Shown: piece by piece, positions 25,272 to 33,781 of the stretch
Layout: every line of letters begins with the position of its first letter
Numbering within the stretch: the stretch's first letter is position 1
Assembly (NCBI GenBank): GCA_013204555.1
Contig: JABMNO010000032.1
Location: 1-64,000, forward strand
From: Chloroflexota bacterium
GTDB taxonomy: Bacteria; Chloroflexota; Dehalococcoidia; Lucifugimonadales; Lucifugimonadaceae
Length of the DNA: 64,000 nucleotides
Direction: 5' to 3'
Notes under the pieces: generated by a model
Told to the model about the DNA's origin: nothing
What the model saw: only the letters and a program-made list of their open reading frames with translations
Databases searched by the model: none
Position numbers and translations under genes: made by a program

Positions 25272-26018
25272 ATGAAATTCGTGAGATACAACGCTGGCGG
25301 TTCCGACAGCTACGGAATTCTGGATGGCGAAATAGTCAAAGAGATCAGTGGTCCCGGCTACTCCGATTACAGCGAAACCGGCGCGACCCATTCACTAGGC
25401 GATGTGAAACTGCTGGCCCCGGCTCTGCCAAAGAAGATGCTGGCAATGGCCCTGAACTACGGTTCACACCTTCATGACGCACCCGCGCCTGAGCGCCCGG
25501 AGGCCTTCTTCAAGACGCACACGTCTCTGGTTGGAACCGGCGACACCATCAAGATCCCTACCGACTCAGAAAAAGTAGACGCTGAGGCGGAGCTAGTTGT
25601 TGTGATTGGCAAGACAGCCAGCAACGTATCTCTGGATGACGCGATGGACTACGTATTTGGCTACAGCTGTGGAAACGACGTCAGCGCCCGCGATTGGCAG
25701 GCTAGCGACACGAGTTGGTGGCGCGCTAAGTCATCCGACACGTTCTCTCCAATTGGCCCATGGATCGTCACCGGGATCGACCCATCCAGCCTCGACATCG
25801 AGGGGCGAATCAACGGTGTCGCGGCGCAGAATTGCAACACATCCGAGATGATCCACAACATCCCAAAGACCATCTCATTCATCAGCAAGTACGTGACTCT
25901 GGAACCCGGTGACTGCATTTTCACGGGTACCTCCGGCACGGCTGGTCAGATCAAGGCCGGTGACACGGTGGAAGTCGAGATTAGCCAGGTTGGAACGCTG
26001 ACAAACATCTGCGGCTAG
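25272..26018 (+). CDS. Fumarylacetoacetate hydrolase (FAH) family protein
   Basis: A 248-residue FAH-fold protein, in the size range of 2-hydroxyhepta-2,4-diene-1,7-dioate isomerases, acylpyruvases and oxaloacetate decarboxylases. The metal triad is Glu105 and Glu107 (DAEAELVVVIG) plus Asp136 (CGNDVSARDWQ), and the substrate loop is WWRAKSSDTFSPIGPW. The usual GTPxGVG loop reads FTGTSGTAGQIKAGD, a modest departure. I use the ATG at 25272, because GGGAGAAG at 25259-25266 is a good ribosome-binding site for it. It is divergent from the amidohydrolases, which suggests a shared catabolic theme but does not prove one. Confidence 0.85.
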   Translation: MKFVRYNAGGSDSYGILDGEIVKEISGPGYSDYSETGATHSLGDVKLLAPALPKKMLAMALNYGSHLHDAPAPERPEAFFKTHTSLVGTGDTIKIPTDSEKVDAEAELVVVIGKTASNVSLDDAMDYVFGYSCGNDVSARDWQASDTSWWRAKSSDTFSPIGPWIVTGIDPSSLDIEGRINGVAAQNCNTSEMIHNIPKTISFISKYVTLEPGDCIFTGTSGTAGQIKAGDTVEVEISQVGTLTNICG

Positions 26019-26040
26019 CGGCTTTTCCCGCGATTTTGAT

Positions 26041-26115
26041 GTAGGGGCAGGTTTGAAACCCGCCCCTCTTCGCGCCGTGAGGACGCGGGGTGCAGCTACC
26101 GCAGCCACCCCTGCG
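26041..26115. repeat. Composite intergenic repeat (GGTTTGAAACC palindrome plus CAGCTACCGC arm)
   Basis: The left half AGGGGCAGGTTTGAAACCCGCCCCT (26043-26067, shown as a palindrome with one mismatch) belongs to a family with copies at 41413, 55921 and 58442. The right half 26087-26115 matches the right arm of the element at 7263-7405. The outer ends, GTAGGGGC and CACCCCTGC, are inverted to each other, so the whole may be one 75-base element. Confidence 0.6.
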
Positions 26116-26213
26116 CGATTATGTCGCTGTGCGTAAGGACGTGAGGAAGGATGCTCTTCAAGCCTTTCGAGAACCTCAGGGCCGGCGCATCAGGGCACCT
26201 TTCCAGTGAACGG

Positions 26214-26241
26214 AAAAGACCCGCCAGGGAGGCGGGTCTTT
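26214..26241. terminator. Bidirectional intrinsic terminator
   Basis: The stem AAAAGACCCGCC/GGCGGGTCTTTT has loop AGGGA and A/T runs on both sides. It serves the plus-strand FAH gene and the minus-strand ccdA gene that converge here. Confidence 0.9.
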
Positions 26242-26266
26242 TCACGGTACGGCGTCGGAAATTGTC

Positions 26267-27175
26267 TTAGAGAATCTTCTCGGCCAGGCCACCTTCGGTA
26301 AGCCAGTAGAACACGATATAGCCACCGGCGATAAGGAGCAAGACCGACGAGATCATGTTGGTGTGCGGCAGAACCCGCCTCAGACCCTGCGATACCTGGT
26401 TTTGCGCCAGCGCCAGGCTCAACGTCAACGCGGTGATCACGAACGACATGCCAAGGGCGTAGACGAGGAACTGACCCGCAGCATCAAGGAATGACCCCGA
26501 CGCGAGCGAACTGCTAATTAGCGCGATAAAGATTGGCAGCGTGCAACTTAGCGATGCGGTTGCGTAGCTGAGTCCAAAGAGGAAATAGCCTTTTACAGAT
26601 GCGTCTCTGGGGTCGCCAATCTTGCTGGCCGTTTGGGTCGCGAACGCCGTATACAGCTTCCCGCCAGCCATGATGTAACCACCGGCGAGCGTGAGTACTG
26701 CGCCGACGCCCAGTCCTATCCAGGGGAAGATATTGACTATCGACTGCGCACCGGCGGAGATGATGATGCCGGCCGTACCAAATAGAACGACGAATCCCAG
26801 GCCCACGGCGACGCTGACCACACTGGCTTTGGCGAGCCGCTGGGTCAGTCCAAGTTTCTCTTTCTCCTCCTGCGTGCCCACGTAAAGCCCGAGGTATGCG
26901 GGAAGCATCATGAAGCCACACGGGTTAACCGTAGACACCATTCCTGCTGCGAACGCGAATCCAAAGGGAAGGGCATCGCCAAAGTTGCCGAGGAAGTTTG
27001 ACGAGGATGACGAAGCGTCAAGAATTCCGCCTACGGCAGAGTTTGCGCCACTGCCAACAAGGAAACCTCCGACCGCGGACACGACAAGGACCGCAGTCGC
27101 GAGGAGGTACGGAAATAATTTCGAGATTGTCAGGCGACGAGGGTCTGAGCCTGATTCAACGGCGGCAGTTGCCAC
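26267..27175 (-). CDS. ccdA: Cytochrome c biogenesis protein CcdA (DsbD family)
   Basis: An integral membrane thiol-disulfide transporter of 302 residues. The diagnostic motif is MVSTVNPCGFMMLPAYLGLY, whose Cys is one half of the redox pair. The partner Cys is in ATASLSCTLPIFIALI, giving the usual two-cysteine arrangement in the first and fourth segments of the core. An extra N-terminal segment (about 21-42) precedes the six-helix core. It carries electrons from thioredoxin to extracytoplasmic thiol proteins, keeping apocytochrome c CXXCH reduced, which fits the ccmABCDE genes 6 kb away. The matching periplasmic thioredoxin (CcmG/ResA) is not in this window. Confidence 0.9.
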   Translation of the reverse strand: MATAAVESGSDPRRLTISKLFPYLLATAVLVVSAVGGFLVGSGANSAVGGILDASSSSSNFLGNFGDALPFGFAFAAGMVSTVNPCGFMMLPAYLGLYVGTQEEKEKLGLTQRLAKASVVSVAVGLGFVVLFGTAGIIISAGAQSIVNIFPWIGLGVGAVLTLAGGYIMAGGKLYTAFATQTASKIGDPRDASVKGYFLFGLSYATASLSCTLPIFIALISSSLASGSFLDAAGQFLVYALGMSFVITALTLSLALAQNQVSQGLRRVLPHTNMISSVLLLIAGGYIVFYWLTEGGLAEKIL

Positions 27176-27631
27176 TTACTTATCCTCCCTATGCACGTAC
27201 AGTCCCGTCATCGCGGGTTTCCTGATCGCCCATGCCACAGTGTCTTCCATGATCCGGGTGGTGTGCGAGTGAGTCGCAATTCGGGATTCAGGATTTTCTG
27301 GTGCAATATTTACGATGCCCCATAATTCCGTGGGGTGCGAATGTGAATACGGTTCAGCGGAATGCCGGTGCGCCGCATTCGTCAACACTTTGTGCTGTCT
27401 CTAAATCCTAACTACGATCATCTGGTTAGGTGGGCTCCGATTATGACGATTTGTTCATAAATTGGAACATGCCTTGCTCTAAATCTTCAGGCAGAGACCT
27501 CATCTGTGCCGGAGCACCGTGTTCTGCCTGCCGTGGATCTGGCATCAAGTGATTAACCGGATGTTCATGTATGGTGAAGAAAATTGACCGATTGACGGAC
27601 CGGCGCTCAATCTCAATTCGTTCTGACCGTG

Positions 27632-27640
27632 TGCTATACT
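27632..27640 (+). promoter_or_regulatory. Extended -10 promoter of the rpsB operon
   Basis: TGCTATACT at 27632-27640 is a good extended -10 element. The -35 region (around 27612-27617) is weak, as is common with extended -10 promoters. The start site would be near 27647, about 120 bases before rpsB. The gap from 27176 to here contains no recognisable gene. It has a modest hairpin near 27407-27432 (CCTAAC/GTTAGG) and should also hold the ccdA promoter on the other strand. Confidence 0.55.
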
Positions 27641-27649
27641 TTTCGCACT

Positions 27650-27677
27650 CTCGACTGAGATCAGTCGGGGGTTTTTT
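27650..27677 (+). terminator. Terminator-like hairpin in the rpsB leader
   Basis: CTCGACTG (27650-27657), loop AGAT and CAGTCGGG (27662-27669) form a stem with one G-U pair, followed by GG and TTTTTT (27672-27677). It begins within a few bases of the predicted transcription start and no plus-strand gene upstream needs it. It is therefore a candidate attenuator for the rpsB-tsf-pyrH-frr operon. Confidence 0.6.
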
Positions 27678-27768
27678 GCGTGTAGTCCATAGCCACCTTT
27701 TGGCAGATAAATATCTACCAAAACCATCAGAAACACCCTGATAATCAGGGACAGGACAACTAAACGAC

Positions 27769-28971
27769 ATGACAGAACAGCCCGTAGTAGCTACGGAGCC
27801 AGAGCAGGTAACTGAGCAGCAGTTGACAGTGAGAACTCTCCTGGAAGCTGGTGTCCACATCGGTCACCCCACCAAGCGATGGCATCCGAAGATGGCGCCT
27901 TACATCTACCAAAAGCGCCAGAAGATCCACATCATCAATCCGCAGACCACTCTGGATCATCTTGAGAAGGCATCAGAATTCGTTGCTGATCTCGCTTCCA
28001 GGGGCGGCGAAATTATGTTCGTAGGCACCAAGAAACAGGCTGAGCTGGTCATCAGCGAAAATGCCCTTCGGTGCGGTTCCATGTACATCAACAGGCGCTG
28101 GCTTGGCGGGTTGATGACCAACTTTCAGACCATTCAAACGCGTATCGACTATCTGGTCCAGCTTGAAGAGCAGATAGCGAAAGGCGAACTCCGTACTACA
28201 ACCAAGCGTGAAGCGCAGCAGGCGGCCACCAAGGTACGGAAGCTGAACAATTACCTGGGCGGCATCAAGTCGATGACCAAACTGCCCGATGCTCTCTTTG
28301 TGGTGGACATCATCAAAGAGTCCATCGCAATTGCGGAAGCACGCCGACTTGGGATCAAGACTGTCGCCATGGTGGACAGCAACTGCGACCCTTCAAATAT
28401 CGATTTCGTAATACCGAGTAACGATGACGCCACTCGTGCAATTGGGCTAATTACTGGTCGGATTGCAGACGCCGTCAACGAGGGTCGTGAGCGACACCGT
28501 AAAGCTGAAGAAGATCGATTGACAGCTGACTCGGAAATCGAAGCTCTTGAAAACGCTGCGCGAGAGGCAGCTCAATCTGCCGCTGCTGCCAGGCACGCTG
28601 AAGCGGCGGCTGTTGCGGCACGGGAAGCTACATCTAAAGCAGGATCCGCCGCAGCTGATAGTGCGGCAGCTCCAAGCAGTGAGGCCCCGAAAGCTGCTGA
28701 GCCAGCGCCGGTAGCGACACCAGTATCGGCTCCAGAGCCGACGGCAGAGGCAACTCCAGCAGCAGAGACTCCCGCTGAAGAGCCCGCAACTGCGGCCGCT
28801 ACCGATGCGGCGACAGTTGCAGTTCCGGCAGTTGAAGCCGAGCCGGCAGCCGCTCCTGCCGAAGTTGCCGAGGCCGTAGCGGAAGAGGCCCCGGCGGCAG
28901 CCGCTGTTGTTGAAGAAAAAACTGAAGATGCACCTGCTGCTTCGGACGACTCCGAAGCGGTGAAAGAGTAA
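27769..28971 (+). CDS. rpsB: 30S ribosomal protein S2 with long Ala/Pro/Glu-rich tail
   Basis: The first ~240 residues are a complete S2: [59 protein letters not shown] and the C-terminal [20 protein letters not shown]. Residues ~245-400 form a low-complexity extension of Ala, Pro, Glu, Ser and Thr, starting as a charged helix and ending acidic ([19 protein letters not shown]). Typical S2 is 230-260 residues, so the extension adds more than half its length; it should hang off the solvent side of the small subunit. It is the first gene of the operon; the ATG is at 27769. Confidence 0.95.
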   Translation: MTEQPVVATEPEQVTEQQLTVRTLLEAGVHIGHPTKRWHPKMAPYIYQKRQKIHIINPQTTLDHLEKASEFVADLASRGGEIMFVGTKKQAELVISENALRCGSMYINRRWLGGLMTNFQTIQTRIDYLVQLEEQIAKGELRTTTKREAQQAATKVRKLNNYLGGIKSMTKLPDALFVVDIIKESIAIAEARRLGIKTVAMVDSNCDPSNIDFVIPSNDDATRAIGLITGRIADAVNEGRERHRKAEEDRLTADSEIEALENAAREAAQSAAAARHAEAAAVAAREATSKAGSAAADSAAAPSSEAPKAAEPAPVATPVSAPEPTAEATPAAETPAEEPATAAATDAATVAVPAVEAEPAAAPAEVAEAVAEEAPAAAAVVEEKTEDAPAASDDSEAVKE

Positions 28972-29061
28972 ATACCACCCAACCAGCCTCGTCAGGACCT
29001 GCCTGAATGGGTCGGCCCTGAATCAAAAGGCGGCTGGCTGAGATGTTGAGGAATTAAGAAA

Positions 29062-29565
29062 ATGGCTGTTACCGCAGCAATGGTGAAGGAACTCCGCGAC
29101 CGTACCGGTGCCGGCGTCATGGACGCCAAGAAAGCACTGGAGCAGGCAGATGGCGATCAGAGCAAAGCCGAGGAACTCCTCAAGGAGCACGGTCTTGCAG
29201 ACGCCGCCAAACGGGCCGGACGCGAGACGTCTGAAGGGCTGGTTCAGTCCTATATCCACCCTGGATCACGCATTGGCACGCTAGTGGAAGTGAACTGCGA
29301 AACGGATTTCGTAGCCAGGACGGATGAGTTCCAGGAGCTTACGAAGAGTCTCGCAATGCAAATTGCAGCGATGAGTCCCAAGTACATAGACCGTGACTCC
29401 GTCCCCGATGACGAAGAGAACGTTCCGGACGAAGAAGTCCTGCTTACACAAGCATATATCCGAGATCCCAGCATCTCCGTCAACGAGCTAATTCAGCAGG
29501 TCAACGCCAAGACTGGCGAAAACATCAAAATCAGGCGATTCGAGAGATTCGCCCTGGGAGAGTAG
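29062..29565 (+). CDS. tsf: Elongation factor Ts, short form
   Basis: Guanine-nucleotide exchange factor for EF-Tu. The N-terminal UBA-like domain and its signature [20 protein letters not shown] are present, followed by the core strand [17 protein letters not shown] that contacts EF-Tu. At 167 residues it is far shorter than E. coli EF-Ts (283) and resembles the reduced form of Thermus-like and some other bacteria, with only one core subdomain. The end, INVNELIQ-type helix then [13 protein letters not shown], is complete. It lies 90 bases after rpsB and 13 bases before pyrH. Confidence 0.95.
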   Translation: MAVTAAMVKELRDRTGAGVMDAKKALEQADGDQSKAEELLKEHGLADAAKRAGRETSEGLVQSYIHPGSRIGTLVEVNCETDFVARTDEFQELTKSLAMQIAAMSPKYIDRDSVPDDEENVPDEEVLLTQAYIRDPSISVNELIQQVNAKTGENIKIRRFERFALGE

Positions 29566-29578
29566 TCGAGGAGCGGCA

Positions 29579-30319
29579 TTGCGAGAACCTTTTTACCGCA
29601 GAGTGGTCCTGAAGCTCAGTGGTGAGGCCTTCAAAGGGAAGGGAGATAGCGGCGCTGTTATCGATCAAGATGTTGTTCGCTATCTTGCGCGTGAGATAAA
29701 GATCAGCGTAGATAACGGTGTAGAGATATCGCTGGTCGTCGGCGGCGGAAATATCTGGCGTGGCGCTGACCAGGAGTCGGCGGGTATGGACCGTTCCACC
29801 GCTGACAGTGCCGGAATGCTGGCCACGATAATTAACGCACTGGCTCTCCAGGATGGTCTGGAAAAACACGGGGTTGAAGTTCGCACCCAGACGGCGATTC
29901 CAATGTCGACCATAGCGGAACCGTACATTCGACGTCGGGCGATGAGGCATCTGGAAAAAGGCCGCGTGGTCATCTTCGCTGCAGGGACGGGCAATCCCTA
30001 CTTCTCAACGGACACCGCCGCCGGATTAAGGGCGCTGGAAGTGGATGCGAAGGCCTTGATAATGGCGAAAAACAATATCGATGGCATCTATACCGACGAC
30101 CCGAACAAGAACCCTGAAGCCACAAAAATTGATGAGATGACTTACATTGAGGCTCTTGAGCAGCGCACTGGAGCACTCGATAGCACGGTTCTCTCGCTCT
30201 GCATGGACAACAAGTTGCCTATCGTAGTGTTTGATATGTTCAAAGAAGGGAATCTGGAGTTGGCCCTATCGGGCGCGGAAATTGGTACCCTGATTTCTGA
30301 ATCTACTCAAGCGGCATAA
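29579..30319 (+). CDS. pyrH: UMP kinase
   Basis: A hexameric bacterial UMP kinase of the amino-acid kinase fold, 246 residues, converting UMP to UDP. Motifs: [12 protein letters not shown] (phosphate-binding Lys and Gly), [29 protein letters not shown], and [20 protein letters not shown] near the UMP site. [18 protein letters not shown] marks the ATP-binding segment. The start is TTG at 29579 preceded by GAGGAGCGG. It sits in the classic rpsB-tsf-pyrH-frr order. Confidence 0.96.
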   Translation: MREPFYRRVVLKLSGEAFKGKGDSGAVIDQDVVRYLAREIKISVDNGVEISLVVGGGNIWRGADQESAGMDRSTADSAGMLATIINALALQDGLEKHGVEVRTQTAIPMSTIAEPYIRRRAMRHLEKGRVVIFAAGTGNPYFSTDTAAGLRALEVDAKALIMAKNNIDGIYTDDPNKNPEATKIDEMTYIEALEQRTGALDSTVLSLCMDNKLPIVVFDMFKEGNLELALSGAEIGTLISESTQAA

Positions 30320-30378
30320 ACCGGATAGGCTGGCGTTAGATTCCGTGCCAATTGCGGGACCGACGATCGGAGGGTGAC

Positions 30379-30936
30379 ATGACCACTGAATCATTAGCAG
30401 ACGCCGAAACCCGGATGAAAAAGTCCGCAGATGCCCTCGCGAGAGAACTTTCAGCTATTCGCACAGGACGAGCGAATCCCGCGCTGGTGGAAGATATTCA
30501 GGTTGAGTACGGTGGAGCGACCTACCCCATAAATCAACTCGCACAAATTGCAGCAACTGATGCGCGACTTCTGACCATTCAGCCGTGGGACCCTGGTTCC
30601 ATTCCAAATATTGAAAAAGCGATACAAGCTTCTGACGTTGGCATTATGCCCGGTAACGATGGAAAGCTCATCCGTCTTCCCATCCCAACGCTGACAGAAG
30701 AGCGCAGGAAAGATCTGGTTCGTACAGTAAAGAAGCGGGTGGAAGAAGGAAAAATCGCCACCCGCAATGTCCGGCGAGATGTCCAGGATCAGATTCGTAA
30801 ACTGCAGAAAGAGGGCGATATTTCGGAAGACGAAGCCCGCCGTGCCCAGGATGATCTTCAGAAGGCCACCGACCGAAGCGTGGCTACTATGGAAGAACTT
30901 GGCAGCCGTAAAGAGGAAGAGATGATGGCCGTCTAA
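30379..30936 (+). CDS. frr: Ribosome recycling factor
   Basis: A 185-residue RRF, the normal length, which together with EF-G splits post-termination ribosomes. Recognisable stretches are LARELSAIRTGRANPALVED, RLPIPTLTEERRKDLVRTVK, and KLQKEGDISEDEARRAQDDL in the long three-helix bundle. I start at ATG 30379 because GGAGGG at 30369-30374 is properly placed for it; an in-frame start at 30352 would add nine atypical residues. It follows pyrH by 59 bases. Confidence 0.96.
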   Translation: MTTESLADAETRMKKSADALARELSAIRTGRANPALVEDIQVEYGGATYPINQLAQIAATDARLLTIQPWDPGSIPNIEKAIQASDVGIMPGNDGKLIRLPIPTLTEERRKDLVRTVKKRVEEGKIATRNVRRDVQDQIRKLQKEGDISEDEARRAQDDLQKATDRSVATMEELGSRKEEEMMAV

Positions 30937-30999
30937 GCAGACGGCAGTTATTTCTTTACAGCAGAAACAGAGACAACCACTACGGGGACAGGCCAAAGC

Positions 31000-31764
31000 T
31001 TGACCATCGCCGATCAGAAACAGCCGACAGCTAAGGCTCCGGGCAGCAAATCGCCGCGGGGACTAATTCCCGCGCATGTTGCAATCATCATGGATGGCAA
31101 TGGTCGATGGGCAGAAGCGCGCCAGCAACCTCGCACCGAGGGGCATGTTGCTGGCCTTGAGAACATCCGGCGCGTGTTAAGACACCTTGAGAACCGCGGA
31201 GTCTCTTACGCAACGATATTCGCGTTCTCAACAGAAAATTGGACCCGTCCTCAGGGCGAGGTCTCATTCCTTCTGGAGCTTCTTGCGGAATCGCTCAAAA
31301 CCGAGGTTGGCGACCTTCACGAGAACAATGTCAGGATCCTTCATCAGGGTCGACTCGCTGAGTTGCCACCTGAGCTGAGTAAAGAGATTGCTGCCGCAGT
31401 AGAACTCACATCCAAGAACGATGGGATCACGCTGATTGTTGCCTTCAACTATGGCGGCAGGGCAGAAATAGTTGACGCCGCGAAAAGGCTGATCGAATCT
31501 GGCGTCTCAGCTGACAAGCTGGATGAAGAATCGTTTGCCAGAGAGATGAGTCCGCCTGGGGTACCGGATCCGGATCTGGTTGTCCGCACAAGTGGCGAGT
31601 TCCGGATATCAAATTTCTTGCTATGGCAATCTGCTTACAGTGAGTTCTATTCCACTCCCGCTCCCTGGCCCGAGTTCGATGAAGCGGAAGTCGACAAGGC
31701 GATTGAGGCGTTCAGCAACCGCAAACGCAAATTTGGCGGAATACTTGCCGATCGGCCGGAATAG
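31000..31764 (+). CDS. uppS: Isoprenyl transferase (undecaprenyl diphosphate synthase)
   Basis: A cis-prenyltransferase of 254 residues making the C55 lipid carrier for cell-wall glycans from farnesyl diphosphate and IPP. It shows the catalytic Asp32 in AIIMDGNGRWAEAR, FAFSTENWTRPQGEVSFLLE, and the C-terminal VVRTSGEFRISNFLLWQSAY with the substrate-binding Arg residues, followed by SEFYSTPAPWPEFDE. The start is TTG at 31000; a weak GGGACAGG lies upstream. The ~20-residue N-terminal extension before HVAIIMDG is basic and low complexity. The gene order with cdsA and dxr is conserved in many bacteria. Confidence 0.95.
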   Translation: MTIADQKQPTAKAPGSKSPRGLIPAHVAIIMDGNGRWAEARQQPRTEGHVAGLENIRRVLRHLENRGVSYATIFAFSTENWTRPQGEVSFLLELLAESLKTEVGDLHENNVRILHQGRLAELPPELSKEIAAAVELTSKNDGITLIVAFNYGGRAEIVDAAKRLIESGVSADKLDEESFAREMSPPGVPDPDLVVRTSGEFRISNFLLWQSAYSEFYSTPAPWPEFDEAEVDKAIEAFSNRKRKFGGILADRPE

Positions 31765-31822
31765 TCTCAAGTTGCGGCTGGAGGCCACTTAGTGAGCCCA
31801 GGTCCGTCTCAGTGATCTCAAT

Positions 31823-32620
31823 ATGCTAAAGGCACGCATTCTCAGCGCGGCCGTGGGCATTCCAATAGTAATTGGGGCCATTTTCATCGGCACATCGGCC
31901 GTGGGCATCCTAATCATCCTGGCATCAATCATCGCTGGGATGGAAATTGCCCAGATGTCCACGCCGCGCGTCGGAAACATCAACGTATTCACTGCTGTGA
32001 TTCCGTTTAGCATGGCGGTAGCTGGAATTCTCATCGGTCTGGGTAGTGGCGAGTGGTGGCTACTTGCGGTCGTTTTTGGAGCCGCTGGCTTCACAGCTAT
32101 CACTTTTGAAGCGATGCGGATAATTCGAAGCAGGACTTCGATTCTGGCCATCATCGCTGCTGGCTACTTTGGACTGCTTCTCGCCCACGGTGCGCCACTT
32201 CGTTCGCTAGATGACACGTTCGATTGGCTTCTGACCGCTATCCTGGTGACGTTCGCGACCGATACGGTTTCCTACTTCGTTGGCACCTGGCTGGGAAGCC
32301 ACCGGCTATTTCCGCTGGTCAGTCCGAGTAAGACCTGGGAGGGTGCGCTGGCTGGCATAATTGGCGGAACAGGCGCTGGAGCCGGCCTGACGATACTGCT
32401 GGAATTGCCGATCGAAACCTCGGAAGGTGCTCTTATTGGACTAATAGCCTCGCTCGCGGCCGTGTTTGGAGATCTGATCGAATCGGGCTTCAAGCGGCTC
32501 TCCCGGGTCAAGGACTCTGGCAACATCATTCCGGGACACGGAGGGGTGCTTGATCGAATCGACAGTCTGGCGCCCAGCCTCGCGGTCGTATACTGGATGG
32601 CACTATGGCTCACCCCATGA
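31823..32620 (+). CDS. cdsA: Phosphatidate cytidylyltransferase
   Basis: A CDP-diacylglycerol synthase of 265 residues with about eight hydrophobic segments. The C-terminal signature reads VSPSKTWEGALAGIIGG, then FGDLIESGFKRLSRVKDSGN and IIPGHGGVLDRIDSL, with the conserved Asp residues. It uses CTP and phosphatidate to make the precursor of anionic phospholipids. It overlaps dxr by four bases (ATGA at 32617), so translation is probably coupled. Confidence 0.95.
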   Translation: MLKARILSAAVGIPIVIGAIFIGTSAVGILIILASIIAGMEIAQMSTPRVGNINVFTAVIPFSMAVAGILIGLGSGEWWLLAVVFGAAGFTAITFEAMRIIRSRTSILAIIAAGYFGLLLAHGAPLRSLDDTFDWLLTAILVTFATDTVSYFVGTWLGSHRLFPLVSPSKTWEGALAGIIGGTGAGAGLTILLELPIETSEGALIGLIASLAAVFGDLIESGFKRLSRVKDSGNIIPGHGGVLDRIDSLAPSLAVVYWMALWLTP

Positions 32621-33756
32621 GGCGCGTTGCCGTCCTTGGCTCTACCGGATCCGTCGGCACCCAAACTCTGGATGTCATACGCGCATTCCCAGATAAGTTT
32701 GATGTTGTAGCGCTGTCCGCGGGCAAGAATCTCGGTCTCCTGGCTCAGCAGATTGATGAGTTCAATCCGGAATACGTCCTTTGCGAAGATTCGGAGGCGC
32801 TGAAATCTCTACCCGGCCGGGATTGCGGCTCGCTGGAGGAGATGGCCACTCTTCCCGAGGTAGACGTTGTCATGGTGTCGACCGTGGGATCTGCGGGGTT
32901 GCTGCCGACCGTACGCGCCCTTGAGGCTGGCAAATCTGTGGCACTGGCCAACAAAGAGGTCCTGATCATGGCCGGCGAGCAGGTAATGGACGCCTCCCGC
33001 CGATTTAACAACCAGATACTTCCCGTCGATAGCGAGCCGTCTGCTATCTGGCAGTGCATGCTTGGCGAGCGCGATGCCGTTCGCAAGTTGATCATCACAG
33101 CATCTGGTGGAGCGTTCCGGGACAGATCTCCCACAGAGCTTGGGAACGTAACTCCTGAAGAGGCCCTGAATCATCCGACCTGGTCCATGGGCCGCAAAAT
33201 AACCATTGACTCAGCCACGCTAGTCAACAAAGCATTTGAAGTTATCGAAGCCCACTGGCTCTTCGATATGCCCTACGACAAGATCGACGTTGTTATCCAT
33301 CGGCAATCGATAGTTCACTCCATGATTGAGACTGCCGATGGAATTGTGAAGGCCCATCTCGGGTCCCCAGACATGAGATATCCGATTCAGTACGCGCTCA
33401 GCCACCCGCAAAGAGTATTCAACCCGGGACTAAAGCCATTTGACCCTGTGGAGACCGGTTCGCTTACATTTGAAGCTATGGATCCACAGTTGTATCCATG
33501 CTTCGAACTAGCGATCGATGTAGGCCGAAGGCCGGGGACATGGGGAGCGGCGCTGATGGGCGCTGACGAGGCAGCAGTAGAGATGTTCCTTGAAAACCGC
33601 ATCAAATTTACGGAAATCCCCGATGTAATCCGGGCCGTAGTGGACCAACATACCCCTAAAGACTCAACAAACCTCCCGAATCTAGACGAGGTCATTCAGA
33701 CGGCACGGTGGGCGTCGGACACTGCGAGAGCCACAGTAGTCGGTTCGTCCAATTAA
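32617..33756 (+). CDS. dxr: 1-deoxy-D-xylulose 5-phosphate reductoisomerase
   Basis: Second enzyme of the MEP pathway, converting DXP to MEP with NADPH. Visible: the Rossmann start RRVAVLGSTGSVGTQTLDVI, ALANKEVLIMAGEQVM, the metal-site DSEPSAIWQCM, the TASGGAFRD loop, HPTWSMGRKITIDSATLVNK with the second acidic ligand in FEVIEAHWLF, and HRQSIVHSMIE. I choose the ATG at 32617 because it forms an ATGA junction with cdsA; an ATG at 32605 is four codons earlier. Its length of 379 residues is normal. It is immediately followed by rseP. Confidence 0.96.
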   Translation: MRRVAVLGSTGSVGTQTLDVIRAFPDKFDVVALSAGKNLGLLAQQIDEFNPEYVLCEDSEALKSLPGRDCGSLEEMATLPEVDVVMVSTVGSAGLLPTVRALEAGKSVALANKEVLIMAGEQVMDASRRFNNQILPVDSEPSAIWQCMLGERDAVRKLIITASGGAFRDRSPTELGNVTPEEALNHPTWSMGRKITIDSATLVNKAFEVIEAHWLFDMPYDKIDVVIHRQSIVHSMIETADGIVKAHLGSPDMRYPIQYALSHPQRVFNPGLKPFDPVETGSLTFEAMDPQLYPCFELAIDVGRRPGTWGAALMGADEAAVEMFLENRIKFTEIPDVIRAVVDQHTPKDSTNLPNLDEVIQTARWASDTARATVVGSSN

Positions 33757-33781
33757 CTCCGTTCCGTCCCGGTAAATATCT

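Noticed and set aside
27441-27860. 139-residue minus-strand frame across the rpsB promoter
   Set aside because: It runs through the promoter, the leader hairpin and the start of rpsB, and has no recognisable domain.
28572-28982. 136-residue Ala/Ser-rich frame opposite the rpsB tail
   Set aside because: It is the antisense of the low-complexity GC-rich tail, which leaves all frames open; no start context or motif supports it.
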